Shown: piece after piece, positions 32,913 to 42,201 of the stretch
How positions within the stretch are numbered: position 1 is the first letter of the stretch
Layout: each line of letters begins with the position of its first letter
Assembly: GCA_029248825.1 (NCBI GenBank)
Contig: JAQWIP010000043.1
Location: forward strand, 1 to 49,959
Length of the DNA: 49,959 bases
Source: Alphaproteobacteria bacterium
GTDB taxonomy: Bacteria > Pseudomonadota > Alphaproteobacteria > RS24
Direction of reading: 5' to 3'
Notes under the pieces: generated by a model
Database searches by the model: none
Told to the model about the DNA's origin: nothing
What the model saw: the letters and a program-made list of their open reading frames with translations, nothing else
Position numbers and translations under genes: made by a program

Positions 32913-33827
32913 ATGAGCGAGTTACCCCCCTCTCGGCTAACCCATTTGCAAAGATTGGAAGCCGAAAGCATCCATATTATGCGCGAGATTGCTGCGCAGG
33001 CCGAAAAGCCTGTGATGCTATACTCAGTCGGCAAAGATAGTGCCGCCATGCTGCATGTCGCCAAGAAAGCTTTTTTTCCGTCGCCGCCGCCGTTTCCGCT
33101 GCTGCATGTCGACACCACATGGAAATTTAAAGCCATGTATGACTTGCGCGAAAAAGCCGCCGAAGACGCTGGCATGGAATTGCTGGTGCATAAAAACCCA
33201 GAAGCCCAAGCACAAGGCATCAACCCTTTCGACCACGGCGGCTTGCACACAGATATGTGGAAAACCGAAGGCCTGAAACAAGCCCTCGATAAATATGGTT
33301 TTGACGCGGCCTTTGGTGGCGCGCGCCGCGATGAAGAAAAATCGCGCGCCAAAGAGCGCGTCTTCTCGTTCCGCTCGGCGGACCATCGTTGGGACCCGAA
33401 AAACCAGCGGCCTGAATTATGGAATCTCTATAACGCCAAAAAAGCCAAGGGCGAGAGCTTGCGGGTGTTCCCGATGTCGAATTGGACGGAGCTGGATATC
33501 TGGCAATATATCCAATTGGAAAACATCGAGATTGTGCCGCTTTATTTCGCCGCCCCGCGCCCCACCGTCGAGCGCGATGGCATGTTGCTGATGGTCGACG
33601 ACGAGCGCTTTCCATTGCGCGAGGGCGAGAGCCCCGAGATGCGCTCCATTCGATTTCGCACGCTCGGCTGCTACCCGCTCACCGGCGCGGTGGAAAGTGA
33701 AGCCTCGAACCTGTCGCAAGTCATCCAAGAAATGCTGCTGACCACGACCTCCGAGCGGCAAGGTCGCGCCATTGACCATGATGCGTCGGCCTCGATGGAA
33801 AAGAAAAAACAGGAAGGGTATTTCTAA
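32913..33827 (+). CDS. cysD: Sulfate adenylyltransferase subunit 2
   Basis: CysD (304 aa) is the PP-loop ATP-binding subunit of ATP sulfurylase, which makes adenosine 5'-phosphosulfate in sulfate assimilation. The PP-loop is YSVGKDSAAML (SVGKDS at 38-43); FGGARRDEEKSRAKER and the C-terminal RFRTLGCYPLTGAVES are typical. The stop overlaps the start of cysN/C by one base (TAATG), coupling the two subunits. Confidence 0.97.
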   Translation: MSELPPSRLTHLQRLEAESIHIMREIAAQAEKPVMLYSVGKDSAAMLHVAKKAFFPSPPPFPLLHVDTTWKFKAMYDLREKAAEDAGMELLVHKNPEAQAQGINPFDHGGLHTDMWKTEGLKQALDKYGFDAAFGGARRDEEKSRAKERVFSFRSADHRWDPKNQRPELWNLYNAKKAKGESLRVFPMSNWTELDIWQYIQLENIEIVPLYFAAPRPTVERDGMLLMVDDERFPLREGESPEMRSIRFRTLGCYPLTGAVESEASNLSQVIQEMLLTTTSERQGRAIDHDASASMEKKKQEGYF

Positions 33828-35755
33828 TGTCTGAGCTTACCCCCCCGATTTACGAAACCGAGGCGCTGATTGGCGAAGATATCGACGCTTATCTGGAGCT
33901 GCATCAGCATAAATCCATGCTGCGTTTTATTACCTGCGGCAGTGTCGACGATGGCAAATCGACGCTCATCGGTCGGCTGTTATATGACAGCAAAATGATT
34001 TTCGAAGACCAATTGGCCAGCCTCGAAGCCGACAGTAAAAAGCTCGGCACGCAAGGCCAAGAAATTGATTTCGCGCTGCTAGTCGATGGACTGGCGGCCG
34101 AGCGCGAGCAGGGCATTACCATTGATGTGGCCTATCGGTTTTTCGCCACAGAAAAACGCAAATTCATCGTCGCCGACACCCCCGGCCACGAGCAATATAC
34201 CCGCAATATGGTGACCGGCGCCTCGACGGCCGATTTGGCGGTTATTCTTATCGATGCGCGCCAAGGTATTTTGACGCAAACGCGGCGTCACTCTTATTTG
34301 GCGCATTTGTTGGGCATTCAACACATCGTGCTGGCGGTCAATAAAATGGATTTGGTCGATTACGACCAAGACCGTTTCGACGAGATTGTCGGCCAATACC
34401 GCGAGTTTGCCGATGATTTGGGGATGAAAGCTTTCACCGCCATTCCGCTATCGGGTTTGGCTGGCGATAATGTCACGCAAAATTCTGACAATATGCCTTG
34501 GTATCAAGGCTCGGCTTTGCTGCCGCATTTGGAAAGCGTCGAGCTGCAACAAGAGGCTGCGCAAGCGGCAAGTTTTGCCATGCCCGTGCAATGGGTCAAT
34601 CGACCGAATTTGGATTTTCGCGGCTTTAGCGGTCTCATCGCCACCGGTCGCGTGGCGCCGGGCGATGCCATTCGCGTGGTGCCTTCGGGCAAAACCGCGA
34701 GGGTAAAATCTATTGTCACTATGGCCAGCGATGGCACACTGCAAACGCTGGAGGCGGCGGTGGCGGGTCAATCGGTGACGCTGACGTTGGACACGGAAAT
34801 TGATTGCTCGCGCGGCGATATTATCGCTGCGGCCGATAATCCCCCCGCCGTGGCCGATCGCTTTGAAGCGACGCTGATTTGGATGGACGAACAGGCGCTA
34901 TTGCCCGGGCGTTCGTATGAAATGAAAATCGGCACGCAAACCGTGGCGGCCAGCGTGCAGACGCCGAAATATCAGGTCAACGTCAATACGATGGAACATC
35001 TGGCGAGCAAGACGTTGGAGCTTAATGCCATTGGCGTGGTGGAAATTGCGACAACGCAGAAAATCAGTTTCGCGCCCTATGCCGAAAACCGCGCCTTGGG
35101 TAGTTTTGTACTCATCGATAAAATGTCAAACGCCACGGTGGCGGCAGGGCTTTTGCACTTTAGTTTGCGCCGCGCCGATAATATTCATTGGCAGGCGACA
35201 GACATCGACCGCAAGGCGCATGCGCAATTGAAAAACCAAAAGCCGCTTTTGCTTTGGTTCACAGGCCTATCGGGCTCGGGCAAATCGACGATTGCCAATG
35301 AGCTGGAAAAACTTCTGCACACGATGAACCGCCATACGTTTTTGCTGGATGGCGATAATGTGCGCCACGGTTTGAACAAAGATTTGGGCTTTACCGATGC
35401 CGACCGCGTGGAAAACATCCGCCGCATTGGCGAGGTTTCCAAACTTATGGTGGATGCTGGCCTGATTGTTTTGAGCGCCTTTATTTCGCCGTTCCGCGCC
35501 GAGCGCGATATGGTGCGCGAGATGCTGCCCGAAGGCGAATTTGTCGAGATTTTCGTCGATACGCCGCTAGAGGTCGCCGAACAGCGCGATGTCAAAGGTC
35601 TGTATAAGAAGGCGCGCGCGGGCGAGTTGAAAAACTTCACCGGCATTGATAGCCCCTATGAGCCGCCGCTCTCGCCAGACATTCGGGTTAATACCACCCA
35701 GATGAGCGCGCAAGAAGCCGCCCAACATATCGTCACTCATTTGTTCGGGCTGTAG
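33827..35755 (+). CDS. cysNC: Bifunctional sulfate adenylyltransferase subunit 1 / adenylylsulfate kinase
   Basis: A 642-aa fusion. Residues 1 to about 455 are CysN, the GTPase that drives ATP sulfurylase: P-loop GSVDDGKS (38-45), DTPGHEQYTRNM and NKMD. After a short joint, residues about 470-642 are CysC, the APS kinase that makes PAPS: P-loop GLSGSGKS (480-487), DGDNVRHGLNKDLGF and the substrate loop GIDSPYEPP. The fusion channels APS to PAPS; it is a well-known form in proteobacteria such as rhizobia (NodQ). No PAPS reductase is in the window. Confidence 0.96.
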   Translation: MSELTPPIYETEALIGEDIDAYLELHQHKSMLRFITCGSVDDGKSTLIGRLLYDSKMIFEDQLASLEADSKKLGTQGQEIDFALLVDGLAAEREQGITIDVAYRFFATEKRKFIVADTPGHEQYTRNMVTGASTADLAVILIDARQGILTQTRRHSYLAHLLGIQHIVLAVNKMDLVDYDQDRFDEIVGQYREFADDLGMKAFTAIPLSGLAGDNVTQNSDNMPWYQGSALLPHLESVELQQEAAQAASFAMPVQWVNRPNLDFRGFSGLIATGRVAPGDAIRVVPSGKTARVKSIVTMASDGTLQTLEAAVAGQSVTLTLDTEIDCSRGDIIAAADNPPAVADRFEATLIWMDEQALLPGRSYEMKIGTQTVAASVQTPKYQVNVNTMEHLASKTLELNAIGVVEIATTQKISFAPYAENRALGSFVLIDKMSNATVAAGLLHFSLRRADNIHWQATDIDRKAHAQLKNQKPLLLWFTGLSGSGKSTIANELEKLLHTMNRHTFLLDGDNVRHGLNKDLGFTDADRVENIRRIGEVSKLMVDAGLIVLSAFISPFRAERDMVREMLPEGEFVEIFVDTPLEVAEQRDVKGLYKKARAGELKNFTGIDSPYEPPLSPDIRVNTTQMSAQEAAQHIVTHLFGL

Positions 35756-35779
35756 GCCAAATTATAAACACGGGTCTTA

Positions 35780-36757
35780 TTATAACGATGGGTCGATGAT
35801 AATCCGCCCAACGACTTCGCGCTCTTGCATCTGACGAAAGGCTTCGCGCCATTGCTCGAGCGGCAAGGTGCTATGCACATGCGGGGTGATTTTGCCTTCG
35901 CTGGCCAGCTGCCAAATCGCTTCTTGGTTTTCGCGGCCCTTCTCGGGATCGCGTCGACCAAATTCGCCCGCTCGCACGCCGACAACGGAGAAGCCTTTTA
36001 TCAACGGCATATTGACCGAAATATCGGGAATGCGCCCCGAGGCAAAGCCAACCACCAGCAGGCGTCCGCCCCAAGCAATGCAGCGCACGCTTTCATCGAA
36101 CACATCGCCGCCAACGGGGTCGTAAATCACATCGGCGCCCCCGCCGGTTATTTCTTTTACTTGGGTGCGAAACCCATCGTTGGTATTCAGCACCGCATCG
36201 GGGGCATATTTATTTTGCACCACGGCCAGTTTTTCTGCCGAGGCGGCGGTGGCGATAACTTTGGCGCCCATATGTTTGGCCAAATCGACCGCAGCCAACC
36301 CAACGCCGCCCGCCGCGCCATGCACCAAAACCCATTCGCCGCTTTGCAAATAGGCGCGCCGCGCTAAAGATACATAGGCCGTCAGATAGGCCGAGCCTGT
36401 GGCGGCGGCGGTTTTGAAATCAAGGTTGTCAGGAATTTTTCGCAAAAGCGAGACCGGCACAGCCATGGCCTCGGCCATTGTGCCAAGCCCGCCAACCACC
36501 ACGCGCTCGCCGAGCGCCCAATCGCGGACGCCCTCGCCCAGCTCGATAATTTCGCCCGCCCCTTCCATGCCCGGGGTAAAGGGCAGGGCGGGTTTATGTT
36601 GATAGCCGCCATGGGTCATTAATAAATCGGGAAAGCCCAAAGCGGCGGCGCGTAGGCGCACGACCACCTGACCGGCACCGGCTTTTGGCATCGCGATGTC
36701 TTGCACGGCGCTTCCGGCAAACTCGTCCAATAGGTCGGAAACAATTAGCGCTTTCAT
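35780..36757 (-). CDS. Quinone oxidoreductase-like zinc-less alcohol dehydrogenase (MDR superfamily)
   Basis: A 325-aa medium-chain dehydrogenase. The N-terminal GroES-like domain contains GFPDLLMTHGGYQ and PFTPGMEGAGEI but none of the catalytic or structural zinc cysteines; the Rossmann domain has HGAAGGVGLAAVDLAKHMGA and YDPVGGDVFDES. These place it with NADPH:quinone oxidoreductases. Substrate unknown. It converges on cysN/C, with 24 bases between the stops and no clear terminator. Confidence 0.88.
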   Translation of the reverse strand: MKALIVSDLLDEFAGSAVQDIAMPKAGAGQVVVRLRAAALGFPDLLMTHGGYQHKPALPFTPGMEGAGEIIELGEGVRDWALGERVVVGGLGTMAEAMAVPVSLLRKIPDNLDFKTAAATGSAYLTAYVSLARRAYLQSGEWVLVHGAAGGVGLAAVDLAKHMGAKVIATAASAEKLAVVQNKYAPDAVLNTNDGFRTQVKEITGGGADVIYDPVGGDVFDESVRCIAWGGRLLVVGFASGRIPDISVNMPLIKGFSVVGVRAGEFGRRDPEKGRENQEAIWQLASEGKITPHVHSTLPLEQWREAFRQMQEREVVGRIIIDPSL

Positions 36758-37081
36758 GGGGCTTCTCCTGCGGCTCTCGTGAGTTTCAACTTAACCTGCG
36801 CCGCCTAGAAAACAAGTCAGTGGATTTTGCGTCTTGCTTGGCGCGCGTAAATAAAGCAGAGTAAAAAAAACAGTTAAACGAAAATCACCCATGACCCATT
36901 TATCTTTCCCGCTGCCCTCTCTCGTCGCCCTTTCCAGACAAGGCGATAGCTGTATCGGCCAAGCAGGGTTTTCAAAACACTTTGGCGCGGCAATTGCGTT
37001 TGCGCTATGGCAAGGCGCATGTTGAGATAAATTCGGTTCATGATATTAGGTTTTAACGAGCTAGACTAAAAGGCAAAGACA
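36758..37081. other. 324-base divergent intergenic region
   Basis: Lies between the quinone oxidoreductase gene and the TonB2-type cluster. It holds a possible promoter for the cluster near its right end. A 44-codon open frame (36891-37025, plus) has no ribosome site and no recognisable features. Nothing else is evident. Confidence 0.5.
37022..37049 (+). promoter_or_regulatory. Candidate promoter of the TonB2-type cluster
   Basis: TTGAGA, 16 bases, TATTAG; the -35 matches consensus at 5 of 6 positions and the -10 at 4. It lies 32 bases before the DUF3450 gene and would drive the six-gene run. No Fur-box-like sequence was obvious nearby. Confidence 0.35.
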
Positions 37082-37855
37082 ATGAAACATTTAGCGAAAT
37101 ATTGGATAGCCAGCTTTCTCCTATTCGGATGGGCCTCGCCCGCCGTGGCGCAATCTTTGGGCAATATCACCCAGACGGCGCAAGCCGCCACCTCCGATGG
37201 CGCCGCCTCGCAAACCCGCATCAATGCGCTGGATGAAGAGACCGATCAAATCACCCGCGATTATCGCGCCGCTGTGAAGCAATTGGCGAGTTTGCGCGAA
37301 TATAACGCGCAGTTGGATAAATTGATTGTCGCGCAAAAAGCCGAGATGATTTCGGTGCGCCAACAAATCGAAGACGTGACGCATGTCGACCGCACGATTG
37401 TGCCTTTGATGTTTCGGATGATTGAGGCGCTCGACCAATTTGTTGAATTAGATGTGCCGTTTCTCATCGATGAGCGCCGCGCCCGGGTGCAGGCTTTGCG
37501 CGCCCTGATGGATCGCTCGGATGCCAATCCGGCAGAAAAATATCGCAAAATTCTGGAAGCCTATGAGATTGAAAATGAATATGGCCGCACGCTAGAAGCC
37601 TATGAAGGCGAGATGGAAATCAATGGCGAGGCGCGCACGGTGGCGTTTTTACGCGTCGGTCGCGTGGCGCTGATTTATCAAACATTGGACGCCGACGAGA
37701 GCGGGGCTTGGAGCCAAGCCTTGAAAAGGTTTGCCGACCTAGACGGCGATTTCGACGCCCAATTGCGCGCCGCTTTGCGCATTGCCAAACAACAGGCGGC
37801 GCCTGATTTGCTGGTCATTCCGGTGACGCTCAACGCCGCCATGGGCGAGAAATAG
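37082..37855 (+). CDS. DUF3450 periplasmic coiled-coil protein of a TonB2-type system
   Basis: A 257-aa protein with a signal peptide (cleavage after about AVAQ, residue 24), then a heptad-rich coiled coil (about 40-105) and a mixed C-terminal part with GEARTVAFLRVGRVALIYQT. This is the DUF3450 pattern. In Vibrio cholerae a gene of this family precedes the ttpC-exbB2-exbD2-tonB2-TPR genes, the same order seen here, so a role in assembling or tuning the energising complex is likely. Its biochemical function is not established. An AAAGG ribosome site precedes the ATG; the next gene follows after about 12 bases. Confidence 0.85.
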   Translation: MKHLAKYWIASFLLFGWASPAVAQSLGNITQTAQAATSDGAASQTRINALDEETDQITRDYRAAVKQLASLREYNAQLDKLIVAQKAEMISVRQQIEDVTHVDRTIVPLMFRMIEALDQFVELDVPFLIDERRARVQALRALMDRSDANPAEKYRKILEAYEIENEYGRTLEAYEGEMEINGEARTVAFLRVGRVALIYQTLDADESGAWSQALKRFADLDGDFDAQLRAALRIAKQQAAPDLLVIPVTLNAAMGEK

Positions 37856-37867
37856 GAGGGGATGATG

Positions 37868-39253
37868 ATGAAATTTAGCCACTTAAACCTTCCCACGCTG
37901 GCGCTTGTAGCTGGCTTTATAATGACGCCATGGGCGCACGCTTCGGCGCAAAACGCCAAGCCGATTGCCGACGCCAGTGCCGTGACTTTGCAGCAATTGC
38001 TCGAGCAAGTGCGCCAAGGTCGGGTGCAAGACAATGCCGAATTTGAAAAACGCGAGGCGGCGTTTCGCCAAAACCGCAATCAGCAAAAATCTGTTCTGAC
38101 GCGCACGCAAAATAGAATTAAGCGCGAAGAAGCGCGTTCGGAACGGCTCGAAAAACGGTTCTCCGAGAACGAATTAAAATTGGCCGAGCTTGAAGGCCTG
38201 CTCAATGATCGCCTCGGCGTGTTCGGCGAATTATTCGGCATTGTGCGCCAAGTGGCGGGCGAGACCAAAGCGCAAATTGACGAAAGTGTGATTTCGGGCG
38301 AGCTGAAAGGGCGCAGCGCGCGGCTGGGCGACTTGGCCAAAAGCAAAGGCTTGCCGCCGATGAGCGAGCTGGAATATTTATGGTTCACGCTACAACAAGA
38401 AATGACCGCGCAAGGGCAAGTCAAACGCTTCCAAGGCGATGTGGTTAATTTGGATGGCAGTTTGCGCCAATCCGAAATTTTGCGCGTTGGCCCCTTCACG
38501 GCTTTGGCCGACGATGCGTTTGTTCGCTATGCAGGCAATCATCGGTTTGCCGATTTGGGTCGACAACCGCCTGCGCGCTTTGGCGATGCGGCGGATGATT
38601 TGACCGATGCGACGGTTGGCGACATGGTGGCGGCTCCGGTCGACCCCTCTCGCGGCGCGATTTTGAACTTATTCTTGCAATTGCCGACCCTGTCGGAGCG
38701 CATCGCGCAAGGTGGCCTGGTTGGCTATATCATCTTGCTGCTGGGCGCCTTTGGCATTGCTTTGGCGGGCGAGCGCATCACCCGATTGACGCTGACGGCG
38801 CGCGCCGTCAAAAGCCAATTGGCTGCCGGAGAGGCCAAGGATGGCGACACGCCTTTGGCGCGCGTCTGGGCGGCCTATGCCTCGCATAAGGGCAGTGATA
38901 TGGAAACGCTGGAGCTGAAACTCGACGATGCGATTTTGAAAGAAATGCCAGCCTTGGAAAAACATCTTTCCTTGCTGAAACTTCTGTCGGGCGTTGCTCC
39001 CCTGATGGGGCTATTGGGAACGGTTACGGGCATGATTTTGACCTTCCAAGCGATCACGCTTTACGGCACGGGCGACCCGAAACTCATGGCGGGGGGTATT
39101 TCGCAAGCCTTGATAACCACGGTTTTGGGACTGGTGGTGGCCATTCCGATATTGCTATTGCATACGGTGGCGGCCACGCGCTCGCGCGAGATTGTGCAAG
39201 TGCTGGAAGAGCAAGCGGCGGGCATGATGGCCGCTCATGCTGAGCGCAAATAG
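37868..39253 (+). CDS. Long MotA/TolQ/ExbB-type proton channel protein (TtpC-like)
   Basis: About 461 aa. It has a signal peptide (to about residue 28, HASAQN), a long charged coiled-coil periplasmic region (about 40-140) and a second periplasmic stretch, then a C-terminal MotA/TolQ/ExbB channel domain with hydrophobic segments near VGYIILLLGAFGIALAGE, LLSGVAPLMGLLGTVTGMIL and LITTVLGLVVAIPILLLH. The large N-terminal extension is what distinguishes TtpC of the Vibrio TonB2 system from ordinary ExbB. Three ATGs follow each other (37862, 37865, 37868); the last is best spaced from AGGAGG at 37854-37859. Confidence 0.87.
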   Translation: MKFSHLNLPTLALVAGFIMTPWAHASAQNAKPIADASAVTLQQLLEQVRQGRVQDNAEFEKREAAFRQNRNQQKSVLTRTQNRIKREEARSERLEKRFSENELKLAELEGLLNDRLGVFGELFGIVRQVAGETKAQIDESVISGELKGRSARLGDLAKSKGLPPMSELEYLWFTLQQEMTAQGQVKRFQGDVVNLDGSLRQSEILRVGPFTALADDAFVRYAGNHRFADLGRQPPARFGDAADDLTDATVGDMVAAPVDPSRGAILNLFLQLPTLSERIAQGGLVGYIILLLGAFGIALAGERITRLTLTARAVKSQLAAGEAKDGDTPLARVWAAYASHKGSDMETLELKLDDAILKEMPALEKHLSLLKLLSGVAPLMGLLGTVTGMILTFQAITLYGTGDPKLMAGGISQALITTVLGLVVAIPILLLHTVAATRSREIVQVLEEQAAGMMAAHAERK

Positions 39254-39265
39254 CGGAGCCTAGGG

Positions 39266-39820
39266 ATGAGCTTTACCGATATTATCTCGCTGTTTCTGAA
39301 CCCGTTGGAGGCGGCGCGGGGTTTGCGCGACTTCCTCGAGTTGGGCGGCGATATATTGGCGCTGATTTTAGGGCTGACGCTGTGTCTCTGGGCGCTGATT
39401 TATGAGCGCTATAGTTTTTTCCGCACGCCGTTTAAAACCCTGTGCGCCGAGCATTTACAAAATTGGCGCGCCCGCAAAGAGCATAAAAGTTGGCACGCCC
39501 ATCGCATTCGCGAACAAATGATTTCCGACGCGCGCCTGCAAGCCAATGCCAATCTTTCCTATATTAAAGTCTTGGTCGCGCTCGCGCCATTTCTGGGTCT
39601 GCTTGGCACCGTGACGGGCATGGTGGAAGTGTTTGATGTGATGGCCATCACCGGCTCGGGCAATGCGCGCGCCATGGCGGCGGGCATCTCCAAGGCCACA
39701 TTGCCAACCATGGCTGGCATGGTGGTGGCTTTGTCGGGATTGTTTTTCACCGCCAATTTGGAGCGCAAAGCCAGTGGGTCGGTGGCGCAATTGGAAGATA
39801 ATTTAGAGCTGGCCGATTAG
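39266..39820 (+). CDS. exbB: ExbB-like proton channel protein
   Basis: A 184-aa MotA/TolQ/ExbB family protein of the short form. It has three hydrophobic segments (about 28-45, 100-125, 140-160), with the family core VALAPFLGLLGTVTGMVEVF and ISKATLPTMAGMVVALSGLFF. It would form the proton channel with ExbD. It follows the TtpC-like gene by 12 bases. Confidence 0.92.
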   Translation: MSFTDIISLFLNPLEAARGLRDFLELGGDILALILGLTLCLWALIYERYSFFRTPFKTLCAEHLQNWRARKEHKSWHAHRIREQMISDARLQANANLSYIKVLVALAPFLGLLGTVTGMVEVFDVMAITGSGNARAMAAGISKATLPTMAGMVVALSGLFFTANLERKASGSVAQLEDNLELAD

Positions 39821-39848
39821 GCCCCAGAAAACAGACGGGAGACACCCC

Positions 39849-40250
39849 ATGCGACGCAGACACGCAAGGCCAGAAGAAGATACCGCCATTGATATGACGC
39901 CGATGCTCGACATTGTTTTCATCATGCTCATCTTCTTTATCGTCACCGCGACTTTCGTGAAAGAAAGCGGCATTGATGTGACCCGCCCGGATGCGGAAAC
40001 GGCGGTGAAGCAATCGCGCGTTGGTATTTTAATTGCCATTCGCAATAATAACGAAGTCTGGATCAATCGCCGTCAAGTCGACCTCGCTGCCGTGCGCGCC
40101 AATGTGGAGCGCCTGCACGCGGAAAACCCGCAAGGCGGTGCGGTCATTCAAGCCGATAAAGAAGCCATGACGGGCGTGCTGGTAGAGATTATGGATCAAG
40201 TGCGTCTGGCCGGCGTTGGCTCTATTTCGATTGCGGCGGAAGAAAAATGA
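39849..40250 (+). CDS. exbD: ExbD-like biopolymer transport protein
   Basis: ExbD (133 aa): a short cytoplasmic start (RRRHARPEED), one membrane helix DMTPMLDIVFIMLIFFIVTA with the essential membrane aspartate (Asp21) and a periplasmic domain ending in a glycine/serine turn. Pairs with ExbB to convert proton flow to work on TonB. Its stop overlaps the tonB start by 4 bases (ATGA). Confidence 0.94.
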   Translation: MRRRHARPEEDTAIDMTPMLDIVFIMLIFFIVTATFVKESGIDVTRPDAETAVKQSRVGILIAIRNNNEVWINRRQVDLAAVRANVERLHAENPQGGAVIQADKEAMTGVLVEIMDQVRLAGVGSISIAAEEK

Positions 40251-40876
40251 CCGCAACTGAATCGGCAGCGAAAACCCCGAAGCGCCTTTTTGGCGCTCTT
40301 GGGCTTGCTTTGCTGACGACCGTGGCTTTGTTTTTGACGATGAAAATTTTGGTCACTGGACAAGATTACGAAATCGAAGAAGAGCTGGCCTCGCTGGGCA
40401 TTGATTTCGTGCGCGTGGCGCGCGATGAAGATTTAAATACGAAAAACCGCGCGCCCAAACGGCCAAGCCAAGAAAAACCCGACGAGCCGCCGCCGCCGCC
40501 CAAATTATCGCAGCCCTCGCGGCCCAATGTCGATAAGGCTTCGGCCAATGTTAATTTAGGCCAATTTGCTTTGGGTGGGTTGAATTTAAATGCCCCCGTC
40601 GATGGCGATGCGCTGGCCATTGTGCGAGTCTTGCCGCGCTATCCAAGTCGTGCTTTGTCGCGCGGCATTGAGGGCTGGGTATTATTGGAATTTGCGATTA
40701 GCCCCTTGGGGCAAGCCATTGAGCCGTCGGTGATAGATGCCGACCCTAAAGGCACGTTCGACCGCGCCGCCATCAATGCGGTGAAGCGGTGGAAATATCG
40801 CCCCATGGTGGAAAACGGCAAAGCGGCCGTGCGCCCTGGCGTGCGCCAGCTCATTAGCTTTCAGATAGCGAAATAA
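40247..40876 (+). CDS. tonB: TonB family energy transducer
   Basis: A 209-aa TonB: N-terminal membrane anchor (about 14-36, LFGALGLALLTTVALFL), a Pro/Lys-rich spacer with PDEPPPPPKL (about 77-86) and a C-terminal TonB domain with RVLPRYPSRALSRGIEGWV, EFAISPLGQ and AINAVKRWKYRPM. It would span the periplasm and power TonB-dependent outer membrane receptors; none is encoded in the window. Coupled to exbD. Confidence 0.93.
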   Translation: MTATESAAKTPKRLFGALGLALLTTVALFLTMKILVTGQDYEIEEELASLGIDFVRVARDEDLNTKNRAPKRPSQEKPDEPPPPPKLSQPSRPNVDKASANVNLGQFALGGLNLNAPVDGDALAIVRVLPRYPSRALSRGIEGWVLLEFAISPLGQAIEPSVIDADPKGTFDRAAINAVKRWKYRPMVENGKAAVRPGVRQLISFQIAK

Positions 40877-40887
40877 AGGGGGCGCAG

Positions 40888-42189
40888 ATGAAACAAATAC
40901 CTCTCTTTATTACCGTCTTGGCGCTGTTTGCCGCGCCTTTGAGCGGAGCGTTTATCGGCGCTGATTTTGGCCAAGCGCAGGCGCAAAAAGCCAAGCGCGA
41001 GAAACCCAAAAAGCCAAAAACCCGTCGCTCGGAAGTTTTGGGCAAAGCGGCTTTCCAACGCATTGAGCAATCGCAAACCTGGCTCGGCGAAGAAAAATAT
41101 CTCGAAGCTTTCGCGCCCCTGCAAGCCATTCTCGAGAGCGAGCGGTTTAGCGCGTATGAAAAAGCTGTGGCCATTCAGACCATGGGCTTTATTCATGCGG
41201 CGCAAGGCGATTATGCCAAAACCATTGCCAGTTTCGAGCGCGCCTTGGCCACGGGCCATTTGCCTGTGCGTGTGGTCAGCGATATCACTTATAATTTGGC
41301 GCAGCTTTACTTGGCCCAGGGGCAGGGGCAAAAATCCTTGGCGCTCTTAGACCAATGGTTTGCCGCGCTGGAGGGCGAGCCAAGTGCGGGGCCTTATGCG
41401 CTTCGGGCGCAGATTTATTTGGGGATGGATAATCTCGCGGCGGCGGAAAAAGATATTCGTCTGGCGATTGCCAAAGCCGAAGCGCCCAAGCAGCAATGGA
41501 CGCGCATTCTATTGTCGGTGCTGTTGCAACAGGCGCGGTATAAAGAGGCGCGCCCGATTTTAGAAGATGCGGTGGAGCGTTGGCCGGGGGTGAAAACATT
41601 CTGGCAGCATCTGACAGCGGTTTATTATGATGCCGATGACGAAAAGCTGGCTTTTGTGGCGCAGCAAGCGATGCATATTCAGGGCATGTTAAGCTCGTCG
41701 AAAGAGCTGTCTTCTATGGCGCAGCTATATCTTTATCATGATGTTCCGATCAAGGCGGCGCAGGTTTTGCAAAGCGGTATGGACGCGGGCAAAATTGAAA
41801 AAACCGAAAAAAATTATGAGCTTTTGGCGCAAAGCTATCGTCACGCCCGCGAGTGGAAAGCCTCGATTGCGCCGCTAACGCAAGCGGCGAAAAAATCTGA
41901 CAAAGGCAAGTTTTACGAGCAATTGGCGCAGAGCCATTTGCAAGATGAGCAATGGGCGAAAGCCGAAGCGGCTTTGGAAAAAGCGCTGGAAAAAGGCAAG
42001 TTGGAAAAACCCGCCGACACTTGGTTATTGCTCGGCATTGCAAGGGTGCGGACGGAGAAATATGACGCCGCCATTAAAGCTTTTCGCAAAGCTGGCGATG
42101 ATGACGACACCGCGCGTGATGCCTTTCGCTGGATCCGTTCGATTGAGCGGCGTTTGGCCGAAGAAAGAGACGCCAAATCTGACGGCTAG
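40888..42189 (+). CDS. TPR-repeat protein of the TonB2-type cluster
   Basis: A 433-aa protein with an N-terminal signal peptide (about 1-32, ending AQAQ), a very basic stretch (KAKREKPKKPKTRR) and a series of TPR-like helical pairs, for example AIQTMGFIHAAQGDYAKTIA, AQLYLAQGQGQKSLALLD and ALEKALEKGKLEKPADTWLLL. A TPR protein is also last in the Vibrio tonB2 operon, where it is reported to help function of the system. It starts 11 bases after tonB and converges on an SDR gene 12 bases from its stop. Confidence 0.85.
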   Translation: MKQIPLFITVLALFAAPLSGAFIGADFGQAQAQKAKREKPKKPKTRRSEVLGKAAFQRIEQSQTWLGEEKYLEAFAPLQAILESERFSAYEKAVAIQTMGFIHAAQGDYAKTIASFERALATGHLPVRVVSDITYNLAQLYLAQGQGQKSLALLDQWFAALEGEPSAGPYALRAQIYLGMDNLAAAEKDIRLAIAKAEAPKQQWTRILLSVLLQQARYKEARPILEDAVERWPGVKTFWQHLTAVYYDADDEKLAFVAQQAMHIQGMLSSSKELSSMAQLYLYHDVPIKAAQVLQSGMDAGKIEKTEKNYELLAQSYRHAREWKASIAPLTQAAKKSDKGKFYEQLAQSHLQDEQWAKAEAALEKALEKGKLEKPADTWLLLGIARVRTEKYDAAIKAFRKAGDDDDTARDAFRWIRSIERRLAEERDAKSDG

Positions 42190-42201
42190 TCGGTTGTCGG
42201 T

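Noticed and set aside
36891..37025. 44-codon open frame on the plus strand in the gap before the DUF3450 gene.
   Set aside because: No ribosome site, no recognisable motif and it overlaps the candidate promoter region of the next operon; probably chance.
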